Assembly: GCF_013410875.1 (NCBI RefSeq)
Contig: NZ_JACCCU010000001.1
Coordinates: 930,001-994,000 of the forward strand
DNA length: 64,000 nt
Direction: 5' to 3'
Source: Tunturiibacter empetritectus
Lineage (GTDB): Bacteria; Acidobacteriota; Terriglobia; Terriglobales; Acidobacteriaceae
A program made the position numbers and the translations under genes. Of this stretch, positions 46,732-55,424 are shown in pieces; position 1 is the stretch's first letter, and each line of letters opens with the position of its first letter. A model generated the notes under the pieces. That model was given only the letters and a program-made list of their open reading frames with translations. It had not been told where the DNA came from and searched no databases.

Positions 46732-49700
46732 CTAATTTCCGACGGACAGAAAGACAGAGGTGGATTGAGCCAGCGCCGTGGAGCTCGCGCTGGTGCCGGT
46801 GACACTGACGGTGTAGGTCTGAAATGTGTTGTTGAAGCAGCAACCCGCCAGGCCAAGGATACCGAAAGAAAGGAGGATCACTGCGAGTAGGCGAATCTTT
46901 TGAGTACCTGGCTTTCTACGGCGTCGGAGGCCGGCGAAGAAGATGCCAAGGCCGGTGAGCTCGACCGGGAAGACGGCGGCAACGGTGATCGGCGCCAGAT
47001 CCCTCGGGCTCAGGCTGGGGATGAATGAATTGCGAAGCTGGGCATCGGCTGCGGTGGTGTTGATGGTCAGCGCAACGGTGGCTGTGCCTCCTGCGGTGAG
47101 CGTCGGGTTGCTGGCAAAGGTGCAGCTGGCGTCCGCAGGAAGGCCTGAGCAGGAGAGATTGATCTGGCCGGTGAAGCCTCCGACGGAAGTGACGATGACT
47201 TGATAGGTTGTCGCACCGGGGCCGCGAATGAGCTGAGTGGGAGGTGTGGCGGAGATTGTGAAGCTGCCCACCGGAGCATTGATGACCTGGGTGAGGGTCG
47301 CTGAGCTGGTGACGAAGTTGGTGTTGGCCAGAAAGGTGGCAATGATGGTGTGACTGCCTGCTATCAGCGAACTGGTGGAGAAGGTGGCGACACCGCTGCT
47401 GTTTATGGTCCCAGTACCGAGTAGGTTGGCGCCGTCAGTGAAGTTGACTGTGCCGGTGGGCGCACTGGTTGCGCTGGTGACCGTCGCGGTGAAGGTGATG
47501 TTAGTGCCAGCAGGTGCTGGCGAGCCGGAGCTTGTGACAGTGGTAAGGGTGCTGATGGGGCTGACGTCGAGTGTGCCCGGGTGGATGGTCGCGATGTAGT
47601 TGTCCGCGGAGGTTCCTGAGACGCTGGCGCCAATGGAATATTGGCCTGCGGGCGAGGCGGGAGTTGCCGTGGTGGTGTAGCTGACGACTACGTCGTCACC
47701 GGGGGCAATACCGGTGACTGCTCCGGAGAAGGCAGGGTTTGGTGCTCCGTAGAGACGGCTGGCGCTGTTGACGTTGATGACCAAGGCCGTCTGATTCTGG
47801 GTGATGGAGAGTGAGCCATTGACAAGGTTGACGGAGTAGTTGGAGAGAGCTGCGCCGGATACGGCGGGGATGATTGGATAAGTGCCCACAGGCGAACTGA
47901 GGACGGCGGAACTGCTGTAGGTTGTGGTGACCGAGTCGCCCTTGAGTAGACCTGTAGTCGTGCCGGTGAAGACGGGGTTCGCAGCGTCGTAGATGCGGGT
48001 GGCGTTGTTCGCGGTTACCGTAAGTGTGGCCGGGCTGATGGTGAGTGTTCCGTTGGTCGTTGTGATGGTGCTGTAGTTGGCGGCGGCGGGGCCGGAGATA
48101 GTGGGGACGATGGTGTAGGTGCCGATCGGCGAGGTCGGGGTGTCGTTGGTGGTGTAGGTAATGGTGAAGGTGTCGCCGTTGAGCGCGCCAGTGACTGTGC
48201 TGGTGAAGGTGGGATCGGCTGCGCCGTAGCTGCGCGTGGCATTGTTCGCCGTTACGTTCACGGCAACGGAGGCTTGAGTGATCGTGAGGGTTCCGGGAGT
48301 GACCTGAACGGTGTAGTTGGAGGCCGCGGGGCCCCCAATGATGTCGTTAATAGGATAGGAGCCGACTGGGGACGCGACGGTGGCAGTGGTCGAGTAAGAG
48401 TTTGTGAAGGTATCGCCATTGAGAGCGCCAGTAACCATGCTGGTAAAGGCGGGGTTGGCTGCGCCGTAGACCCGGGTTGCGTTGCCAACGGTGATGGTGA
48501 GTATGGCTTGAGTGACGGTAAGCGTTCCGGGGGTGACGGTGATGGCGTAGTTACCGACGTTTGCTCCGGCGACGGTCGCGTTGATGGGATAGGTCGCGGC
48601 GGGTGAGGTGGCGGTAGCTGGCGAGGAGTAGGCGATGGTTAGTACGTCGCCGTTGATGGTGCCGCCACTCACAGTATTGCCGTTCAGGACGCCGAGGGTT
48701 GTGCTGTTGAAGGGAGGATTGGATTGGCCGTATTGACGGCTCGTGCTGAGGACTGTGACGGTAATGGGAATCGCAGTGACGGTCAGAGTCCCGGGCGTGT
48801 TGGTGACGGTGTAGTTGGAGAGGCTTGTGGTTCCCGCCGTGGTGAGAGTAGCAATGATGGGGTAGGGGCCGACGGGAGAGCTGACAGTGGCGACGCTGGA
48901 GTAGGCGACGAGGATGGTGTCGCCCGAGGCAACTCCGGTAAGGGAGCCGGTGAAGGTGGGGTTCGACGCTCCATAGAGACGGCTGATGTTGTTGACTGTG
49001 ATGGTGAGTGGGGCTGGCGTAACGGTCAGGGTTGTGTTGCCAGTAGCTGGCAAGTAGTTGGTATCTCCGGAGTAGGTGAAGGTGATCCCGTAGGTGCCTA
49101 CGGCAAGGCCGGTATTGAGTGCGCTGCACGTAGAACCGACTCCCAGAGTCGCGGTGGCGGTGCACAGGATTCGTGCACCCAGACTAAAGGTGATGGTGCC
49201 AGTTGGAGCGGGACTGCCATTGGTTACGTTGACGGTCTGAGAAAGGGGCTGGCCGTAGACCTCTGTCTCCGTTGGCAGCGTGAACTGAAGCGGCGCGATG
49301 ACCTTTCCAGTTCCTGTGAGCGTAATCGTAAGAGGGCTGTTGTAGGCGTTGGAAATAATGGTAGCGGAAGCGGTCAGTTGGCCCTTAGCGGTAGGGGTAA
49401 AGACGAAACCCAGGTTGCACGTAGAACCCGCAATGATAGTAGTACCGCAAGTTGTTGTTCCGGGATCAACGGTAAAGTGCGGGTCGGAGGTGGTGATTGA
49501 ACCATTGAGTGTGAAAGGGGCCGAGCCAAAGTTGCTCAGGTTTTGCTGAAGGACAAACGAGGTTTGGCCGACCACCACGCTGCCGAAGGCTAGGGTGGGG
49601 TTGGGATATGTAATCTCCCGAACGGAGTTGTTGCCGTTATCCACCTCGAAGAGATCGCTATTGCCTTCAACGGCGATACTGACAGGATTGCTGATCTGGG

Positions 49701-51969
49701 CGAGGTTCGCAAAGCCACCATCGCCTGTATTTCCTGCGATGCCAGTGCCGAGAGTGGTTGAGATGTTACTGCCGGTGCTGGTGGTAGAGACGAAGACCGT
49801 ATAGACGAGATTGGCAGTGGCGTCGGCGATGTACAGGTCACCGGCTGCGTCGAAGGCGAGGGAAGAGGGAGCGAGGATAGCGGTACCGGTGGCTTGTCCG
49901 GGAACAGTGGTCGTTGCGGTCCCGTTGCCAGCGATCTGATGAATGATGCCAAATTTATCGACTGCATAGACGAGGTGGCCGCCAGTGTCAGCGATGTACA
50001 GGATGCCACTGGTGTCGAGGGTTAACCCGCCGGGGGAGATGAAGCTGGCCGTGGTCGCAAGAACGCTGTCGGCGGAGGCATTGCTGCCGCTTCCGGCGAT
50101 GGTACGACTGCCACCGCCCGCAAAGACCTCGATCACGTTATGGGCCGAGCCAGCCTGGGCGATGAAGAGGTTGTCGAAGCCGTCGACGTAGATAGATGTG
50201 GGGGCAATAAGTCCGGTGACGTAACTGGTGTTCAGGCTGCCGTCGACCCCGAAGCGGGCGACAGTGCCGTGGACGGCGTCGGTGATGAAGTAGTTGCCTG
50301 TGGAGTCGATTGCGATGGCCGAGGAGGTGAGGAGACCGGAGCCTCCTGGAATGATGGGGGAAGGTGGTCCACCGCCAACTAGAAGTTTAAGTAGGTTGCC
50401 GGTGCCGGGAGTTGCGCCTGACTCGAGGATGTACGCGTTGCCGGCGGGGTCAACTGTAACGGCAGAGGGCGCGGCGAGAGAGCTGACAACGGTTTTGACG
50501 ATACCAGGGGTGAAGACACCGAGCGAGCCGGTTGCCGTACCTTCGAGGCCCTGCGAGGTGCTGTTTCCGGAGATCGAGTCAGCGAGCTTGATGGGTGCGC
50601 TCCGCAGGCCGAGAAGAGTAGGTGTGAAGCGCACAAAGACCTGGCAGGTGACAGGCGGGGTGCCCGGCGCCGCGGGCGTAAGGACTCCTGTGCAGGTATT
50701 TGTAGTGATGTTGAAGTCTGGCCCTGACGTAACAGTAAGATTCACCTTTTGGTTGACGGTGAAGGTCACCGGGAGACCGGCGCTAAGACTGCCGACTGGC
50801 GTAGCCGGAAAGATGATATTGCCACTGAGTTTGCGCAGGATGCTGTTGGCGGAGTCGGCGAGAGAGAAGTTGCCAAGACTGTCGACAGCCATTCCTCGGG
50901 GACCGTTAAGAGGGAAGTTGAGGGCGGAGGTTCCGTCCTGAACAGGGCTGTAGGAGCCGGAGGCGCCATTAGGCAGACCAGCGACAATGGTCGCGCTATT
51001 GGAGCCCAGGACGTAACTGACGACGACGTCGGGACTGGTCTCGGTGATGTAGAGGGATTGGGTGGGCGAGAAGGCTAGACCGTATGGTTTATTTATTGCC
51101 GTGGCGATTGAGCCTGAGTTGTCATTGGAGCACTGGCCAACGGCTGTTTGGAACGTTGCGAGACCGACGACCTGGCGAACGCAGTTGTTGCCTGTGTCTG
51201 CGATGAAGAGATCTCCTGCGCCACTAATTGCGAGACCAGAGGGAGCATTCAGCGCGACGCTGCCGGTAATGCCTGTGCAGGTTGTAGGAACGAGTGCAGA
51301 GGGTGCGCCAGCGACGACGCAGAGGCCGGAGGAGGGAGCCTGAAGCAAGACCTGATAGTTGCTGAGAGTGGCAGGAACTTCAGTATCCTGGATAGCGATG
51401 TAGAGGTTATTGCTGGCGTCTAGAACGATACCGTTGGGGTTAGGAGTGGCGGAGACAGTGGAGCCGCAAGTGCCAGAGATGGTAGTAAGCGAGGCGACGC
51501 CTGAAGCTCCGGCAGCGAGTTTCCGGACGCAGTTGTGACTGCTATCTGCGATGTAGAGATTATTGGCGCTGTCTATGGCCAGGCCCGTGGGCTGATAGAG
51601 GCCTTGGACGGGTGTCGGGGTGCTGTTCGAGGCGGTGGAGCAGGTGTCGCCTTTACCTGATACGGCGAGTCCGACGAGGGTGCTCATGGAACCTGTGGTG
51701 TCGATCTTTCGAACGCAGTTATTCAGAGTATCCGAGAGGTATTGATTGCCGTTTGAATCGAAGACGATATACGACGGAGTGTTGAGACTGACTGTCGTCG
51801 CTGGTCCGAAGTCTCCGTTGAAACCTGGTGTGATGGTTCCGGCATATCGGGTTCCACTCTGCACCAAGGTCAGGGCCTGGGGGCGCGCTAGAGACGGAGT
51901 GATGGCGTATGCGACAAGAACAACCAGTGCAGAGAGAGTCTGTACACCAGAAAAACGTCTGAGATGCAT
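46732..51969 (-). CDS. Giant secreted NHL-repeat / MBG-domain protein
   Basis: 1745 residues with a signal peptide (VQTLSALVVLVAYAITPSLA). The start is supported by AGGAGCTTCACCCC upstream. Residues about 30-790 are NHL repeats (QPTGLAIDSANNLYIADSSH, APSGLAISGAGDLFIADTGN and similar). A choice-of-anchor-D type Ig domain starts near 793 (NPTLAFGSVVVGQTSFVLQQ), and an Ig-like repeat near 900 (EVYGQPLSQTVNVTNGSPAP). Six MBG-type modules follow at about 985-1480, each with a SRLYGASNPxF-like core; the fifth reads RIYDAANP. Two more Ig-like modules and a C-terminal pair of hydrophobic segments (AVILLSFGILGLAGCC) end it. It is likely a surface adhesin or filament exposed outside the cell. Confidence 0.87.
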   Translation of the reverse strand: MHLRRFSGVQTLSALVVLVAYAITPSLARPQALTLVQSGTRYAGTITPGFNGDFGPATTVSLNTPSYIVFDSNGNQYLSDTLNNCVRKIDTTGSMSTLVGLAVSGKGDTCSTASNSTPTPVQGLYQPTGLAIDSANNLYIADSSHNCVRKLAAGASGVASLTTISGTCGSTVSATPNPNGIVLDASNNLYIAIQDTEVPATLSNYQVLLQAPSSGLCVVAGAPSALVPTTCTGITGSVALNAPSGLAISGAGDLFIADTGNNCVRQVVGLATFQTAVGQCSNDNSGSIATAINKPYGLAFSPTQSLYITETSPDVVVSYVLGSNSATIVAGLPNGASGSYSPVQDGTSALNFPLNGPRGMAVDSLGNFSLADSANSILRKLSGNIIFPATPVGSLSAGLPVTFTVNQKVNLTVTSGPDFNITTNTCTGVLTPAAPGTPPVTCQVFVRFTPTLLGLRSAPIKLADSISGNSTSQGLEGTATGSLGVFTPGIVKTVVSSLAAPSAVTVDPAGNAYILESGATPGTGNLLKLLVGGGPPSPIIPGGSGLLTSSAIAIDSTGNYFITDAVHGTVARFGVDGSLNTSYVTGLIAPTSIYVDGFDNLFIAQAGSAHNVIEVFAGGGSRTIAGSGSNASADSVLATTASFISPGGLTLDTSGILYIADTGGHLVYAVDKFGIIHQIAGNGTATTTVPGQATGTAILAPSSLAFDAAGDLYIADATANLVYTVFVSTTSTGSNISTTLGTGIAGNTGDGGFANLAQISNPVSIAVEGNSDLFEVDNGNNSVREITYPNPTLAFGSVVVGQTSFVLQQNLSNFGSAPFTLNGSITTSDPHFTVDPGTTTCGTTIIAGSTCNLGFVFTPTAKGQLTASATIISNAYNSPLTITLTGTGKVIAPLQFTLPTETEVYGQPLSQTVNVTNGSPAPTGTITFSLGARILCTATATLGVGSTCSALNTGLAVGTYGITFTYSGDTNYLPATGNTTLTVTPAPLTITVNNISRLYGASNPTFTGSLTGVASGDTILVAYSSVATVSSPVGPYPIIATLTTAGTTSLSNYTVTNTPGTLTVTAIPITVTVLSTSRQYGQSNPPFNSTTLGVLNGNTVSGGTINGDVLTIAYSSPATATSPAATYPINATVAGANVGNYAITVTPGTLTVTQAILTITVGNATRVYGAANPAFTSMVTGALNGDTFTNSYSTTATVASPVGSYPINDIIGGPAASNYTVQVTPGTLTITQASVAVNVTANNATRSYGAADPTFTSTVTGALNGDTFTITYTTNDTPTSPIGTYTIVPTISGPAAANYSTITTTNGTLTISPATLTVTANNATRIYDAANPVFTGTTTGLLKGDSVTTTYSSSAVLSSPVGTYPIIPAVSGAALSNYSVNLVNGSLSITQNQTALVINVNSASRLYGAPNPAFSGAVTGIAPGDDVVVSYTTTATPASPAGQYSIGASVSGTSADNYIATIHPGTLDVSPISTLTTVTSSGSPAPAGTNITFTATVTSATSAPTGTVNFTDGANLLGTGTINSSGVATFSTSSLIAGSHTIIATFLANTNFVTSSATLTQVINAPVGSFTISATPPTQLIRGPGATTYQVIVTSVGGFTGQINLSCSGLPADASCTFASNPTLTAGGTATVALTINTTAADAQLRNSFIPSLSPRDLAPITVAAVFPVELTGLGIFFAGLRRRRKPGTQKIRLLAVILLSFGILGLAGCCFNNTFQTYTVSVTGTSASSTALAQSTSVFLSVGN

Positions 51970-52386
51970 GGGGTGAAGCTCCTAGGTTCGTGCTGCAAAA
52001 TGAATCAAAACAGCGCAAGTAGCAGGTAATGCGCTTCTTCGGAGCTACAGCCCCCTCCGATGAAGATCGAAAATCCGGTCTCCTGCGCCAAAAGTATTGC
52101 ATATAGAGGGTTTGGGGGAACTACCTATAAAGTGGCAGTTGCAGACGCCTCAGGATGGTTGAGTTTTTGGCGATATTGGAGCAGAGCTGTGGCAGGGTGC
52201 GAGTAGGGCTACGGTTTTTCGCGAGAGACTCCGATCTCTCCGCGTAGATCCCTTTGCAATAGCGGAACTATATCTCATGGTTTAATCGCTCATCGGGAGT
52301 GATCCTTGTTCCTCTTGTCTTGATAGACAGATGAGACTGTCCGCGTGGAGAATGGGAGTCAGAGCGATGGAAATAGGACTTCTGGC
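51970..52386. promoter_or_regulatory. Divergent promoter region between the NHL-MBG gene and xdhC
   Basis: About 420 bp with no supported gene. An AT-rich stretch around 52090-52130 and again at 52260-52330 could hold the two promoters. I saw no palindromic operator. Confidence 0.35.
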
Positions 52387-53511
52387 ATGAGAGAAGGTCG
52401 GCAGATCGTTCGGTTGTGGCGTCAGGGTGGAGCAACGGCTCTGGTGACGCTGGTGCGGACCGAGGGATCGAGTTATCGACGACCTGGAGCTCGCCTGCTG
52501 CTGGGCAGAGCAGGAGAATACGCCGGCACAATAAGCGGAGGGTGCCTGGAGGCCGAGGTAGTGCGCAAGGCAGCGTGGCTGATTCGCGAGGGTGCCGTCA
52601 TGGAGCGGTACTCGACGATGTTTGACGATACGGCCGAGATGCCGTTTGGGTTGGGGTGTGGCGGCGTTGTTGATCTGCTGATCGAACCGGTCGAGACTCC
52701 TGAATGCCGAGCTGTCCTTGCGGCATTGGACGGCGCGCTTGGTGGGGACGAGGTAACGGTGCTGACCTGGCTGCCACGGACAGGGAGGCGATTGGAACGT
52801 GCGGTGCTGGCTGCGAATGGGGACTTTACGTTTGCCAGCGAAGGACTGACCGAGCTTGAACTGGTTAAGGCAAGAGCTAATGTTCTACTGAAGGCTGACA
52901 TTGACAGTTCGGACTCGGGAGTTTTTGTGGAGCGAATCGTGGCTCCACAGAGGTTGTTTGTTCTGGGGGCGGGCGACGATGCAAAGCCGGTCGTGAGCAT
53001 GGCAGCGCTTCTCGGATGGAGCGTCTTGGTGATGGAGGGACGAGCGCAGATGGCTCGCGCGGACCGGTTCCCCGAGGCGGAGCGGGTGGTTGTAGCTTCT
53101 GCTGGGTCGAGTGAGATTCGGTCGATTCGTCATGACGATGCAGTGGTATTGATGACTCATAGTTACGAGCAGGATAGGGAATTGCTGGCGGCGGTGTTGC
53201 CGTTGCGCCCAAGGTACCTGGGTCTGCTGGGGGCGCGGCACCGGAGTTCGTTGCTCGTGAGCGAGGCTGCAGCGGTGTTGGGGTGGACGGTTGGTGCGTG
53301 CTGCGACCGAATCTACGCTCCGGTGGGATTGGATCTTGGTGGGGATGGACCCGAGGCTATTGCTCTCGCGGTTATTGCCGAAGTGCAAGCGTGCTGCATG
53401 GGGAAACTGGGGGCTTCGCGCAGGTTGTCGCCGCAGGATGTTGAGAGGAACCTGAGGGAGGGCGGCGCGGCGCGATACCTGCAAAAACAATGTGCGCTGG
53501 ATGTTGCGTGA
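52387..53511 (+). CDS. xdhC: XdhC/CoxI-family molybdenum-cofactor insertion protein
   Basis: 374 residues from the ATG at 52387, with ATAGGA upstream; a GTG at 52345 is possible. The N-terminal XdhC domain is TLVRTEGSSYRRPGARLLLG with GTISGGCLEAEVVRKAAWLI and FGLGCGGVVDLLIEP. The C-terminal Rossmann domain is RLFVLGAGDDAKPVVSMAAL with RYLGLLGARHRSSLLV. XdhC-type proteins bind, sulfurate and deliver the Mo cofactor to xanthine-oxidase-family enzymes. Its last codons overlap the MocA-like gene, and the Mo-hydroxylase subunits face it from the other strand. Confidence 0.92.
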   Translation: MREGRQIVRLWRQGGATALVTLVRTEGSSYRRPGARLLLGRAGEYAGTISGGCLEAEVVRKAAWLIREGAVMERYSTMFDDTAEMPFGLGCGGVVDLLIEPVETPECRAVLAALDGALGGDEVTVLTWLPRTGRRLERAVLAANGDFTFASEGLTELELVKARANVLLKADIDSSDSGVFVERIVAPQRLFVLGAGDDAKPVVSMAALLGWSVLVMEGRAQMARADRFPEAERVVVASAGSSEIRSIRHDDAVVLMTHSYEQDRELLAAVLPLRPRYLGLLGARHRSSLLVSEAAAVLGWTVGACCDRIYAPVGLDLGGDGPEAIALAVIAEVQACCMGKLGASRRLSPQDVERNLREGGAARYLQKQCALDVA

Positions 53512-54065
53512 GGCGAATTGGTGCGGTAATTCTCGCGGCTGGGGCTTCGAGGCGGTTGGGAGAGCCGAAGCAACTGGTAATGGTGGGCGCGGAAATTCTC
53601 TTGGAACGTTCGGTGAGAGTCGCTCACGAAGCTGGATTCTCGCCCGTAATCGTAGTGTTGGGGGCTTCGGCGGAATCGATTGAGGCGGTGTGTGCGTTGC
53701 GGGACGCTGAGGTATTGATAAATGACAACTGGAGCGAGGGGATGGGCGCTTCCGTGCGAGTCGGTGTGGGGGCTTTGCGAGACGTGGATGGCTGTGTGTT
53801 GACTACTTGCGATATGCCGGCGGTAACCGCTGCGCATCTGCGGAGTTTGGTAGTTTCGGGAGAGGTCACAGGATCGATGTATGCCGGGCGGCGAGGCGTG
53901 CCAGCGTATTTCCCCGCGACATCCTTTGAAGACCTTATGAAGTTGCAGGGCGATGCCGGCGCAAAGGATCTGTTGCGATCGGCGCGTTGTGTGGCGTTGG
54001 CTGACGGTGAGTTGGATGTGGATACAATTGAAGATCTGAAACGTGCGCGTGCGTTGTTTGGCTAG
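53508..54065 (+). CDS. mocA: Molybdenum cofactor cytidylyltransferase-like protein (MocA/MobA fold)
   Basis: 185 residues from the GTG at 53508, inside the xdhC stop (GTGA). The nucleotide-binding N terminus is GAVILAAGASRRLGEPKQL. CVLTTCDMPAVTAAHLRSL carries the metal-binding Asp, and AYFPATSFEDLMKLQGDAGA is the C-terminal family motif. MocA adds CMP to molybdopterin for hydroxylases of the XDH family, which pairs it with XdhC. It ends 19 bp before the 3' end of the FAD-subunit gene on the opposite strand. Confidence 0.9.
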   Translation: MRRIGAVILAAGASRRLGEPKQLVMVGAEILLERSVRVAHEAGFSPVIVVLGASAESIEAVCALRDAEVLINDNWSEGMGASVRVGVGALRDVDGCVLTTCDMPAVTAAHLRSLVVSGEVTGSMYAGRRGVPAYFPATSFEDLMKLQGDAGAKDLLRSARCVALADGELDVDTIEDLKRARALFG

Positions 54066-54084
54066 AGGTTCTCTTCGGACAGTG

Positions 54085-54942
54085 TTAGAGGGTGTGCAGG
54101 AACTCTTCGAGGAGGTTGGCGGCAACTGCAGCGCGGTATTTCGCAGTGCTGCGGATGTCATCGATGGGAAGGGTCTCGCTCAGTAAAGCGCTGCGGGCGG
54201 CGGCGATTGTGGCAGGTGTTACGGGCTGATTGAGGAGAGACCGTTCGGTAGCGATGAGGCGGGCAGGAGTCTCGCGCAGGCTTGCGGCTCCGATGCGGAT
54301 GCCTTCGATCACGCCATGGCTCGTGCGGGCGATTGCAGCGATGGCGACCTTGGAGATGGCCTGAGCGTTTCGAGTTCCTACTTTGCGGATGTAGGTCTTG
54401 TAACCGATCAAGTTACGTGAAAGGGTAATGCTGTAGAGGAGCTCATCTGGGGCGAGAGCAGTTTTTTTGTAGCTAAGGTGGAAGTTGCGATAGGGAATTG
54501 TGCGGCTGCCGCGAGTGGAGACGACGGTAACAGCGGCATCGTAGGCCAGAAGCGCAGGTGGAGAGTCGGCGGCAGGGCTGGCGTTGACGATGTTACCGCC
54601 GAGTGTGCCGCGGTTCTGGTTCGCAATCGAGCCGGTCCAGCTGGCGGCCTGCGACAGGAGGGAGAGTTCGCTAGTGATCACAGGATGACTGCGAAGATCT
54701 GTGAAGGTAGCGGCAGCGCCGATGTGGACGGCGTCGGGAGCGACTTCAATGAAGCGAAGCTCTTCGAGATTCCAGAGAGAGATAAGTTTTTTGGGCTGAA
54801 GACGTCCGGCGCCTAACGCTACCATCAACTCGGTACCACCGGCGATGGGCGTGTATCGATCGGGCGAGTCTGCGAGGATCTGAAGGATAGCGTCGAGCGA
54901 TTTTGGGGCGACGAGCTCGTATTGGGTGATGTTGGAGCGCAT
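54085..54942 (-). CDS. Xanthine dehydrogenase family FAD-binding subunit
   Basis: 285 residues. TPIAGGTELMVALGAGRLQP and NQNRGTLGGNIVNASPAADS are the FAD-binding motifs of the medium subunit. No extra Fe-S Cys motif is present, unlike the island PaoB-type subunit. Its start shares one base with the stop of the [2Fe-2S] gene (54942). It accepts electrons from the Fe-S subunit and passes them to NAD or another acceptor. Confidence 0.92.
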   Translation of the reverse strand: MRSNITQYELVAPKSLDAILQILADSPDRYTPIAGGTELMVALGAGRLQPKKLISLWNLEELRFIEVAPDAVHIGAAATFTDLRSHPVITSELSLLSQAASWTGSIANQNRGTLGGNIVNASPAADSPPALLAYDAAVTVVSTRGSRTIPYRNFHLSYKKTALAPDELLYSITLSRNLIGYKTYIRKVGTRNAQAISKVAIAAIARTSHGVIEGIRIGAASLRETPARLIATERSLLNQPVTPATIAAARSALLSETLPIDDIRSTAKYRAAVAANLLEEFLHTL

Positions 54943-55424
54943 TATTCGGCGACCCCGGTCAGAGCCGCGGCCTGCACAGCATTGAAGATACGAATGTAGC
55001 CAGTGCAGCGGCAGAGATTGCCGGAGAGGCCTTCTTGAATTTGTAACAGAGAGGGGTTCTTATATTTTTTGAGCAGGTGATGCGTGGCGAGGATCATGCC
55101 AGGAGTGCAGATGCCGCATTGTGCTCCCCCGTTTTCGAGAAAGCACTGCTGGATGGGGTGAAGCTGTTCGGTGATGGCGACGCCTTCGATAGTGGTAATT
55201 TGTGCCTCATTCGCTTGCAGAATAGGGATGAGGCAGGAGTTGACCAGATCGCCATTCATCAAAATCGAACAGGAGCCGCACTCTCCTTCGCCGCAGCCTT
55301 CTTTTGCTCCGGTGAGGTGAAGGTCTTCGCGGAGAACATCGAGGAGGCGTTTCATGGGCGGCGCTTTTAAAACTTTTGATTCGCCGTTGACAGTGAAGTG
55401 GATTTGGGTCACCAGGTCGCTCAT
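54942..55424 (-). CDS. Xanthine dehydrogenase family [2Fe-2S] subunit
   Basis: 160 residues, cytoplasmic, without a Tat signal. The first cluster is KEGCGEGECGSCSILMNGDL plus a downstream Cys; the second is CGICTPGMI plus GNLCRCTGY. The length is standard for the free-standing small subunit. Its start overlaps the Mo-subunit stop by 4 bp (55421-55424). It is the middle gene of a Mo / Fe-S / FAD operon on the minus strand. Confidence 0.94.
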   Translation of the reverse strand: MSDLVTQIHFTVNGESKVLKAPPMKRLLDVLREDLHLTGAKEGCGEGECGSCSILMNGDLVNSCLIPILQANEAQITTIEGVAITEQLHPIQQCFLENGGAQCGICTPGMILATHHLLKKYKNPSLLQIQEGLSGNLCRCTGYIRIFNAVQAAALTGVAE

